Assembly: GCA_007571105.1 (NCBI GenBank)
Contig: RKRZ01000069.1
Span: forward strand, 1 to 7,581
Source: Gammaproteobacteria bacterium
GTDB taxonomy: Bacteria; Pseudomonadota; Gammaproteobacteria; Poriferisulfidales; Poriferisulfidaceae
Length of the DNA stretch: 7,581 bases
Reading direction: 5' to 3'
The first letter of the stretch is position 1. Each line of letters opens with the position of its first letter. Positions 1-5,784 of this stretch are shown in pieces. The notes beneath the pieces are model-generated. The model did not search any database and was not told the origin of the DNA. It saw nothing but the letters and a program-made list of their open reading frames with translations. A program made the translations under genes and the position numbers.

Positions 1-2718
1 GTTTCGGAGTTTCGGCTTCACGAGCAGGCGCAGTGGCTGCGCCAGCAAGTATTGTCGGTCCCGGGTGTCTCTGAAGTCCGCTTGAGTACTGGCGAGCGTG
101 ACTGGGAGATGTGGCTTCAGGTCGATCCGCGCCAGCTGGGTTCGCTGGGCGTCAGTCTGGAGGAAGTCAAGGCCGCGTTGCGCGACAACCTGGGCGACAC
201 CCCGGGCGGCACGATTTATGCGCGCGAGGGTGACATTCTGCTCCGGGGCCATGGGGCCAAGGACATCGAGGCGATCGGGAATGTGGTGGTGCGCGGGAAT
301 GTTCAGGGCGGGCAGATGCGGCTGAAGAGCTTGGCCACCATTTCGCTGCAGTTGGAAGAGGTGCAGACGGCCGGGCGCTTCAATGGGGCGCCTGCAGTGG
401 GGTTGTTCGTGTTCAAGACCGACCACGGTTCTTCCGCCGAAGTTTCCCGCCAGATTCGCGATTTGCTGGCCAGCCTGCCGCGTGAGGCCGGCATTGAATA
501 CGGCGTGGCCCGCGACACTTCCACCTGGATTGACAACCGCCTCAAGACCTTGAAGTCCGCCGGTCTTGTGGCGCTGATATTGCTGTGGCTTGCGATGTAT
601 TTCCTGCTCAATTTCCGCGTTGCCCTGATTACCGCTTTGGGCATCCCGCTGGCGATGCTGACCGGAGTGATTCTGGTGTCTCTGTTGGGCCACACGATTA
701 ATTTGGTCAGTTCCATCGCTTTTCTGGTGGCGCTCGGTCTGGTTGTGGACGATGCCATCATCATTGCGGAGAACACCTATCGCCATCTGGAAGAGGGCCA
801 TGAGCCGCATGTGGCGGCGGAACGCGGCGCGCGCGAGGTGATGTGGCCGGTGGTGGCGGCGATTCTGACCAGTGTCGCGGCATTTCTGCCGATGTTCAAC
901 ATCGGCGGGATTCTGGGCAAATATGTGGAAGTGATCCCGGTGGTGGTGATTGCGGCGCTGGTGGGTTCGCTGATCGAAGCCTTCCTGATTCTGCCGAGCC
1001 ACTCGGCCGAGATGCTTCGGCTGCGGCACGGCCGACGGCGGCGGGACCAACTCTGGGAAGCGGTGCAGGAGCGCTACAGCAGGATTCTCGAAGGGTTTTT
1101 GCACAACCGCTATCTGGTTATTCTGGGGACCATCGGCCTGTTGTGCATTACGGTGATCTGGGGCATGACCCGGCTGTCGTACTCCCAATTTCCCGGCATC
1201 GATGTGGACGAATTCACCATCAATATCGAGGCGCCAAGCACCTACGGCCTGAAGGATACCACCCGACTTGCCGGCAGGGTGGAAGAAGGACTGAGTGAGG
1301 TCCTGCGTCCGGACGAAATCCGCAGCATTCAGACTAATGTCGGATTCTCCCTGTTCGGGGAAAAGCCGAATTACGGCAGCAATCAGTTGAACCTCAATGT
1401 GGAGCTGACGCGTTCGGCTCCGGAAGGTTGGCTCGAGACCTACGTCAACCCGATCATCAGCCTGGATTTTGATGACGCCGGCACGCGCGAGCGGCGCAAC
1501 AGCGAGTTATTGGCACTGACGCGCGAACGCCTGAAAGCCATTTCCGGAATCCAGCGTCTGCTTGTCATGAGTCCGGAAACCGGTCCTCCGGGCTCCGACA
1601 TCGAGATTGGCCTGGTTGGGCAGGATTTCGATGTACTGCTTCTGGAAGCCGGCAGGCTGGAGAATTTTCTGCGCAAACTCGACGGCGTCGAGGACGTGCA
1701 GCACAACTTGGTGCCCGGGAAGATCGAGTATCAGTACCAGCTGAATGATCGCGGCAGGGAGTTGGGGCTGACCCAGGCGGATCTGAGTGAAGCGGTGCGG
1801 GTGGGTTATCAGGGACAGAAAGTGCTGCACACCAGTTTTCTGGACCACCGGATCCCGGTTCGCCTTCTGTATGAACCGGAGACCCGCGGGAGTTCCGACC
1901 AATTTGGCCGGATTCCGGTGGTGACGGGGAACGGCACGGTGTATCTGGAGGATGTCTCCGAGATTCAGAAGACGCGCAGTCTGACTTCAGTGCACCGGCG
2001 AGACGGCCAGCGCATGATCACGGTGTCCGCGGATGTGGACGATCAGATTACGACTGCGGGGGCGGTGACGGATCTGGTGGATCAGGAATTCGGAGAGCGT
2101 CTGGCCTATCGAGACGACCTGGAGCTGATTTATCTGGGCGAGAAGCAGGAAGCGCTGGATGCGACTGCAGAAATGAGGTTCGCGATTACCGTCGCCCTGA
2201 TTTTGATCTTCTTTATTCTGGCTGTTCTGTTCAAGTCTTTGCTCGACCCCATCGTGGTCATGCTGTCCATCCCGTTCTCTGCGATCGGCGTGATTGTGGG
2301 GCACTCGCTGATGGGGCTGCACGTGCAGTTCCTGTCTCTGGTCGGCATTCTGGCGCTGGTCGGCGTTGTGGTTAACGATTCCCTGATCCTGATCAATTTC
2401 GCCAAGGAAGAACGCGAGCGAGGCGTGGAGCGCTTTGCGGCCGTGTTGCATGCGGGGCGCGCCCGCTTTCGCCCGATTCTGCTGACTTCCGTCACGACAT
2501 TCCTGGGAGTGTCGCCGCTGATTTTCTTTGCCAGCGGCCAAACCATCATCTTGACCCCGATGGCGATCAGCCTGGGCTTCGGCCTTTTGTTTGCAACCGT
2601 GATGATCTTGCTGTCGCTGCCGTGCCTTTATCTGATCATGGACGATCTGAGGCAGGAGCTCCACCGCGGTTACGAGCACACGCGGGCGCTGTGGATTGCG
2701 TGGCGAACTTCAGTCTGA
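1..2718 (+). CDS. RND (AcrB/HAE1-like) efflux permease, 5' end outside window
   Basis: This is an inner-membrane proton-driven export pump subunit that would work with a periplasmic adaptor and an outer-membrane channel; the substrate is unknown. The frame is open from base 1, so a TTG at 52 is not the real start. Matching Asp-Asp to AcrB Asp407/408 puts about 155 residues before the window. Numbering from that TTG, a periplasmic porter part (about 1-165) leads to TM2-TM6 (about 170-317), with Asp233-Asp234 in a VVDDAII motif in TM4. TM7 (about 354-372) is followed by a second periplasmic part, then TM8-TM12 (about 710-870). Arg805 and Thr812 in RFRPILLTS fit AcrB Arg971 and Thr978. The AcrB Lys940 position is Asn775 (VVVNDSLIL), as I recall for a large RND subgroup. 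The C-terminal length is normal. The stop overlaps the argB stop by 9 bp. The partner genes are presumably upstream. Confidence 0.93.
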   Translation, partial: VSEFRLHEQAQWLRQQVLSVPGVSEVRLSTGERDWEMWLQVDPRQLGSLGVSLEEVKAALRDNLGDTPGGTIYAREGDILLRGHGAKDIEAIGNVVVRGNVQGGQMRLKSLATISLQLEEVQTAGRFNGAPAVGLFVFKTDHGSSAEVSRQIRDLLASLPREAGIEYGVARDTSTWIDNRLKTLKSAGLVALILLWLAMYFLLNFRVALITALGIPLAMLTGVILVSLLGHTINLVSSIAFLVALGLVVDDAIIIAENTYRHLEEGHEPHVAAERGAREVMWPVVAAILTSVAAFLPMFNIGGILGKYVEVIPVVVIAALVGSLIEAFLILPSHSAEMLRLRHGRRRRDQLWEAVQERYSRILEGFLHNRYLVILGTIGLLCITVIWGMTRLSYSQFPGIDVDEFTINIEAPSTYGLKDTTRLAGRVEEGLSEVLRPDEIRSIQTNVGFSLFGEKPNYGSNQLNLNVELTRSAPEGWLETYVNPIISLDFDDAGTRERRNSELLALTRERLKAISGIQRLLVMSPETGPPGSDIEIGLVGQDFDVLLLEAGRLENFLRKLDGVEDVQHNLVPGKIEYQYQLNDRGRELGLTQADLSEAVRVGYQGQKVLHTSFLDHRIPVRLLYEPETRGSSDQFGRIPVVTGNGTVYLEDVSEIQKTRSLTSVHRRDGQRMITVSADVDDQITTAGAVTDLVDQEFGERLAYRDDLELIYLGEKQEALDATAEMRFAITVALILIFFILAVLFKSLLDPIVVMLSIPFSAIGVIVGHSLMGLHVQFLSLVGILALVGVVVNDSLILINFAKEERERGVERFAAVLHAGRARFRPILLTSVTTFLGVSPLIFFASGQTIILTPMAISLGFGLLFATVMILLSLPCLYLIMDDLRQELHRGYEHTRALWIAWRTSV

Positions 2719-3606
2719 ATCCGCTGCAATCAGCGTACCGATTCCTTCGCGCGTAAAGACTTCCAGCAGGACCGCGTGGGGAACGCGCCCGTCGATAATG
2801 TGCGCGCTGTGGACGCCATTGCGCAGGGCTTCGATGGCGCAACGGGCTTTCGGCACCATGCCGCCGTGGATGGTGCCCTCTGCGATCATCGCTTCCACTT
2901 CATCGAGTGCCAGACCGCTCAACAGTTCGCCTCCGGAATCCAGCACACCGGGCTGATTGGTCAGCAGCATCAGTTTTTCAGCCTCAAGCGCGATGGCGAC
3001 GCGGCTGGCAACGGTGTCGGCGTTGATGTTGTAACTTTCGTCATCTGCGCCCACGCCAATGGGAGCGATCACCGGGATCTGTCCGTTTTTTTCCATCTCC
3101 AGGATCGGCTCGGGGTCGATGCGCTCGACTGTGCCGGTGTGCCCCAGGTCAATGATTTCCGGGGCCTCCAGTTCTGGCGAGGAACGCTTGAGTTGCAAGC
3201 TTTTGGCATGAATAAATCCGCCGCGCTTGCCGGTGATGCCGAGGGCGCGGCCGCCATGCTGGCAGATCAACTCGACGATTTCCGTGTTGATCACGTCTCC
3301 GAGCACCACTTCAACGACGTCCATGGCCTGGCGGTCGGTCGCCCGAACGCCATCGACAAACTCGCTGCGGATGCCAAGTTCTTCCAGCCGCTCACCGATT
3401 TGCGGCCCGCCGCCATGGACCACAACGGGGCGAATGCCGACTTGCTGCATCAGCACCAGATCGCGCGCAAAACTGCTTTTCAGGGTTTCGTCCAGCATCG
3501 CATTTCCGCCGTATTTGATGACGACGGAACGTCCGGAGAATGCCTGAATGTAAGGCAGGGCCTCAATCAGAACGTGGACGGTCTGCTGGGCAGGTTTCCG
3601 ATCCAT
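2710..3606 (-). CDS. argB: Acetylglutamate kinase
   Basis: ArgB phosphorylates N-acetyl-L-glutamate with ATP, the second step of arginine synthesis, in the cytoplasm. The 298-residue length is normal. Visible amino-acid-kinase motifs are Lys31 in VIKYGGNAM (phosphate binding), HGGGPQIG at 64-71 (substrate and phosphate loop), SYNINADTVA at 191-200 (substrate binding) and LLTNQPGVLD at 214-223 (nucleotide side). It ends in a typical EGIGTLI stretch. About 30 residues precede the kinase core and contain EALPYIQAF, like the N-terminal helix of arginine-inhibited hexameric enzymes such as Pseudomonas ArgB, so feedback inhibition by arginine is inferred. The ATG at 3606 gives the family start. No clear Shine-Dalgarno lies before it, and the upstream frame stays open into the tRNA. 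The gene sits 34 bp after tRNA-Pro on the same strand with no separate promoter seen. Its stop lies inside the convergent RND gene. Confidence 0.97.
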   Translation of the reverse strand: MDRKPAQQTVHVLIEALPYIQAFSGRSVVIKYGGNAMLDETLKSSFARDLVLMQQVGIRPVVVHGGGPQIGERLEELGIRSEFVDGVRATDRQAMDVVEVVLGDVINTEIVELICQHGGRALGITGKRGGFIHAKSLQLKRSSPELEAPEIIDLGHTGTVERIDPEPILEMEKNGQIPVIAPIGVGADDESYNINADTVASRVAIALEAEKLMLLTNQPGVLDSGGELLSGLALDEVEAMIAEGTIHGGMVPKARCAIEALRNGVHSAHIIDGRVPHAVLLEVFTREGIGTLIAADSD

Positions 3607-3640
3607 GATGGTTGGCGGGAATTCGTCTCTGGGGTGAAAT

Positions 3641-3717
3641 TGGTCGGAGTGAGAGGACTTGAACCTCCGGCCTCTGCCTCCCGAAGGCAGCGCTCTACCA
3701 GGCTGAGCTACACTCCG
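3641..3717 (-). tRNA. tRNA-Pro (anticodon CGG)
   Basis: The minus strand gives a full 77-nt cloverleaf. The 5' acceptor arm CGGAGTG (3717-3711) pairs perfectly with CACTCCG (3651-3645), followed by discriminator A and an encoded CCA (3643-3641). The anticodon stem CTGCC/GGCAG (3690-3686 and 3678-3674) encloses the loop TTCGGGA, which places CGG at 34-36 (3683-3681), reading CCG. The T loop GTTCAAGTC lies in the expected place. A C1-G72 pair with A73, and the AGCCTGGTAGAGC D arm, match E. coli proline tRNA. No terminator lies between it and argB. Confidence 0.97.
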
Positions 3718-3737
3718 AGCCGGGGGATTGGCAGGTC

Positions 3738-3766
3738 ATTTTACGGGAATTCAGGGCGCGGTCGCC
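3738..3766 (-). promoter_or_regulatory. Possible promoter of tRNA-Pro (and argB)
   Basis: On the minus strand a TAAAAT hexamer (3743-3738) matches the sigma-70 -10 consensus at 5 of 6 and lies 20 bp before the tRNA 5' end. It is followed by a GC-rich stretch, as in many tRNA promoters. The -35 at 17 bp spacing (3766-3761, GGCGAC) is poor. The site fits because the heat-shock gene terminator just upstream (3780-3812) would block readthrough, so the tRNA needs its own start. An AGGGCG/CGCCCT dyad (3753-3768) overlaps the -35 region. This is inferred from position and the -10 only. Confidence 0.4.
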
Positions 3767-3770
3767 CTCC

Positions 3771-3812
3771 AAAACAATACGGGCCCGCCAAGAATTGATC
3801 CTGACGGGCCCG
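3771..3812 (-). terminator. Rho-independent terminator of the small heat-shock gene
   Basis: Read on the minus strand, CGGGCCCG (3812-3805) plus a U-G and a C-G pair forms a 10-pair stem with GGCGGGCCCG (3789-3780) around a 13-nt loop. It is followed by TATTGTTTT (3779-3771). It starts 14 bp after the heat-shock gene stop. On the plus strand the hairpin is followed by A-rich sequence, so it should work on the minus strand only. Confidence 0.85.
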
Positions 3813-3826
3813 AAAGATGACGCCGA

Positions 3827-4273
3827 TCAGTTCGATTTGACCGTGATGCGGCGAGGCGCGACAGTGGCCTGTTTGCTGATCTTGATGGTCAGCACGCCGT
3901 CGGCTCCATGGGCCTCGACTGCTTCAGGGTCCACGTCTGCCGGCAACTGGAAGCTGCGCTGGAAGGACCCGTACATCCGCTCAATGCGGTGGTAGCGGAC
4001 CCCGTCATGTTCGCCTTCAGTTTTCTGCGCCTCATGCGCACGTTTGCCGGAAACTTTCAGGACATCGCCATCCAGAGAGATGTCCACGTCTTCGGGACGC
4101 ACGCCGGGCAGATCCGCCGTAATCAGATAGGCGTCGCCGTGGTCTTCAATGTCTACCGCAGGCACCCAGCTGTAGCGGACGCTTCCGGAGCCATTTGCCA
4201 GTCCCTCGAACAGGGAGTTCCAGTTTTTGGTCAAAGCACCGAACGGATCGGTGTAAACGCTTGGAAAAATCAT
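3827..4273 (-). CDS. hsp20: Small heat-shock protein (Hsp20/alpha-crystallin family)
   Basis: This is an ATP-independent holdase that binds unfolding proteins in the cytoplasm and forms large oligomers. A GTG at 4282 would also open the frame, but it lies inside the Shine-Dalgarno GAGGAGGT (4288-4281). The ATG at 4273, 7 nt after the SD, is therefore the better start and gives 148 residues, a normal length. A short N-terminal arm (1-36) contains FPSVYTDPFG. The alpha-crystallin domain runs from about 37 to 133: VPAVDI, TADLPGVRPEDVDI near 52-65, VSGKR, an arginine-containing RIERMYGSFQRSFQLP strand region, then the GVLTIKI motif at 126-132. The C-terminal tail carries an ITV at 143-145, the I-x-I/V motif that docks neighbouring dimers. 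It stands alone, with a sigma-32-like promoter upstream and a strong terminator downstream, so heat-shock control is expected. Confidence 0.95.
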   Translation of the reverse strand: MIFPSVYTDPFGALTKNWNSLFEGLANGSGSVRYSWVPAVDIEDHGDAYLITADLPGVRPEDVDISLDGDVLKVSGKRAHEAQKTEGEHDGVRYHRIERMYGSFQRSFQLPADVDPEAVEAHGADGVLTIKISKQATVAPRRITVKSN

Positions 4274-4280
4274 TTCAGTC

Positions 4281-4288
4281 ACCTCCTC
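4281..4288 (-). promoter_or_regulatory. Strong Shine-Dalgarno that fixes the hsp20 start
   Basis: GAGGAGGT on the minus strand is a near-perfect anti-16S match, 7 nt before the ATG at 4273. It overlaps the upstream GTG and so rules that GTG out. The SD also falls in the loop and 3' stem of a small predicted hairpin made by TCAGCAC (4297-4291) and GTG-A-CTGA (4282-4275). This is relevant to possible temperature control. Confidence 0.85.
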
Positions 4289-4312
4289 ATGTGCTGATAT
4301 TTTTCAAAGTCT

Positions 4313-4332
4313 GCGCCATGCGGCGCTTTTTT
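4313..4332 (+). terminator. Terminator-like hairpin on the plus strand, inside the hsp20 5' UTR
   Basis: On the plus strand GCGCC (4313-4317), loop ATGC and GGCGC (4322-4326) are followed directly by six T (4327-4332), the form of a small intrinsic terminator. No plus-strand gene ends here; the nearest upstream one ends at 2718. On the minus strand the same bases form a 5-bp hairpin in the hsp20 leader preceded by six A. It may stop antisense transcripts or simply be a leader hairpin. The stem is short. Confidence 0.35.
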
Positions 4333-4344
4333 CACTTGTTTAAA

Positions 4345-4373
4345 TCATGGGGGCGATGGCCCCCCATTTCAAG
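4345..4373 (-). promoter_or_regulatory. Sigma-32 (RpoH) type heat-shock promoter of hsp20
   Basis: On the minus strand CTTGAAA (4373-4367) is a perfect sigma-32 -35 core. After 14 nt comes CCCCATGA (4352-4345), which matches the CCCCATnT -10 consensus except at its last base. Transcription should start near 4338, giving a leader of about 65 nt. The spacer and -10 contain the dyad ATGGGGG/CCCCCAT (4347-4353 and 4361-4367). The promoter starts only 12 bp after the asparaginase-like gene stop. The downstream gene is a heat-shock protein, which supports the call. Confidence 0.8.
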
Positions 4374-4384
4374 ACTTGAGGGTC

Positions 4385-4870
4385 TCAGATGGCCTCGAAA
4401 CGGCCCTGCTCGCGATTCTTGCGCACCTGGTTGTGCGGGTGCAGTTGTCCCCCCATGGCAATGTAGACTCCGGGGGCGGCAGTCAGGGCTGCTGCAATGG
4501 CAAATCCCACGTTGAACGTGGCGTCGCTTTGGCGGAACCGCGCCGGGCTCATGGCGCCGGTGAACACAATCGTCTTGCCGGGAATGTCTGCCAGGCGAGC
4601 GGCGGAATCCACCATGGTGTCGGTTCCATGGAGGACAACCAGATGCGCCGCCGTGCATGCCGCTGCCGCCTGATACAGGCTTTCACGGTCCTCTTCGGTC
4701 ATGTCCAGACTGTCCTTGCGCATCATCTCCAGCAGTTCCCAGCCTTCGCGCATGCCGGCCTCGGCCAGGATGCCCGGGACGCAGGGCGCGCCAATGGTAT
4801 AGTCGCTCAGGGCATCGTGGTAGACCTTGTCGAAGGTTCCTCCGCAGGTCAGGATGGCCAGTTGGGTCAT
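4385..4870 (-). CDS. Single-domain asparaginase-like protein (N-terminal catalytic domain only)
   Basis: Bacterial L-asparaginases hydrolyse asparagine to aspartate and ammonia; they are about 330 residues long with two domains. This 161-residue protein matches only the N-terminal domain but keeps its active-site set when aligned by eye to E. coli AnsB: Thr12 in CGGTF (AnsB Thr12), Tyr24 in SDYTIG (Tyr25), Ser54 in DSLDM (Ser58), Thr83-Asp84 in HGTDTM (Thr89-Asp90) and Lys151 in QVRKN (Lys162). AnsB Gln59 is Leu55 here. The stop is followed within 12 bp by the hsp20 promoter, with no remnant of a C-terminal domain. I recall short proteins annotated as asparaginase-domain in other gammaproteobacteria, so this is more likely a real short family than a broken gene. 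No signal peptide is seen. It lies 41 bp after yicC, probably in the same unit, and the SD is weak. Activity and substrate are unproven. Confidence 0.85.
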   Translation of the reverse strand: MTQLAILTCGGTFDKVYHDALSDYTIGAPCVPGILAEAGMREGWELLEMMRKDSLDMTEEDRESLYQAAAACTAAHLVVLHGTDTMVDSAARLADIPGKTIVFTGAMSPARFRQSDATFNVGFAIAAALTAAPGVYIAMGGQLHPHNQVRKNREQGRFEAI

Positions 4871-4911
4871 GAGTCCAAAGGGGATTTGCGGCTTTATTGT
4901 GCCGAATTTGC

Positions 4912-5757
4912 CTATTCGATGTTCTGCACCTGTTCGCGCATCTGTTCGATGGCGATCTTCAGGGACATGGCGGCGTTGGTGGTTTCCAGATCGGGCGCTT
5001 TGGCGGCCAGAGTATTCGCCTCGCGCACGAACTCCTGCATCAGAAAGTCCAGTTTTCGCCCTTGCGCATCGGCGGCTTCCAAAGTGGCGCGGGTCTCCGT
5101 GATGTGGCTGTCGAGCCGATCCAGTTCCTCGTCAATGTCGGCGCGGATCACCTGGACGGTAATTTCCTCTTCAATGCGTTGTGTCTTCAGCGAGGCCTGC
5201 AATTCCTGCAGCCGCTCTTGCCAGCGTGTCCGTAATGCCTCCCGAATCTCCGGGCGGCGTTCGCGAATTGCGCCAATCAAAGTTGCCGCTTCATCGAGTT
5301 GTTCGCGGAGCAATCCTTGCAGCCGTCCGCCCTCACTTTCACGCTGCGCAACAAAAACTTCCAGCGCTTCCTCAAAACTCTGCTGTGCCGCCGGCAGCAG
5401 GGTGTCGGCTGAGGCGGGCGAGGCGCTCCATACGGAGTTCGCTGTGAGCAGACGGGCTCGGTCGACGCGGGAGTGCAGGTGTCGTGACAGGCTCATCAGG
5501 CGGCGGAGTCGCGCTGTGTCCAGCCGTTCGTTGCGGCTTTCGCTGGCGGCGCTTTGAATATTGGCAAAGACATCCACTTTGCCGCGCGTGCAGACTTCCC
5601 GCAATCGGTCCCGCCAGGCGGATTCCAGTTCCGAGCATTCACGCGCGAGATGAAAGCCTGGCTGCAGATAGCGGTGGTTGACCGAGCGGATTTCGACCAC
5701 CATTCGCCCACGGCCGATTTGTGTCTCGGCGCGGGCGAACGCAGTCATGCTTCGCAT
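4912..5757 (-). CDS. yicC: YicC family endoribonuclease
   Basis: YicC proteins are conserved cytoplasmic proteins; the E. coli member has been reported as an endoribonuclease acting on RNA such as the RyhB small RNA. The 281-residue length matches E. coli YicC (287). The N-terminal YicC domain carries RSMTAFAR at 2-9, VEIRSVNHRYL at 21-31 and TRGKVDV at 58-63. The C-terminal signature region has ADIDEELDRLDSHI at 206-219, GRKLDFLMQEFVREANTL at 233-250 and the closing IEQMREQVQNIE at 270-281, almost identical to the E. coli end. The middle (about 125-200) is rich in charged helix. The ATG at 5757 fits the family start (E. coli MIRSMTAY); the SD is weak. It begins 27 bp after the glnA stop with no clear terminator, so co-transcription with glnA is inferred. 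The link to glutamine synthetase is unexplained. Confidence 0.96.
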   Translation of the reverse strand: MRSMTAFARAETQIGRGRMVVEIRSVNHRYLQPGFHLARECSELESAWRDRLREVCTRGKVDVFANIQSAASESRNERLDTARLRRLMSLSRHLHSRVDRARLLTANSVWSASPASADTLLPAAQQSFEEALEVFVAQRESEGGRLQGLLREQLDEAATLIGAIRERRPEIREALRTRWQERLQELQASLKTQRIEEEITVQVIRADIDEELDRLDSHITETRATLEAADAQGRKLDFLMQEFVREANTLAAKAPDLETTNAAMSLKIAIEQMREQVQNIE

Positions 5758-5784
5758 GGCGCAAAGCCTGCGTAGCGGGCGCGC

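Noticed and set aside
3641..3717. tRNA 3' end as an integration site for a mobile element
   Set aside because: I saw no second copy of the tRNA 3' end and no integrase, and argB follows directly as a normal chromosomal gene.
2776..3798. Long plus-strand open frame (340 aa) antisense to argB and the tRNA
   Set aside because: It mirrors argB, runs through a tRNA, and its translation has no recognisable domain; such frames are common in GC-rich DNA.
4385..4870. Asparaginase-like gene as a truncated pseudogene
   Set aside because: The frame is intact, catalytic residues are all kept, the stop is followed at once by a functional-looking promoter, and there is no C-domain relic.
4376..5557. Plus-strand open frame of 393 aa antisense to the asparaginase-like gene and yicC
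   Set aside because: It spans two well-supported genes on the other strand; the product is low-complexity and Ser/Arg/Cys-rich, as expected from a shadow frame.
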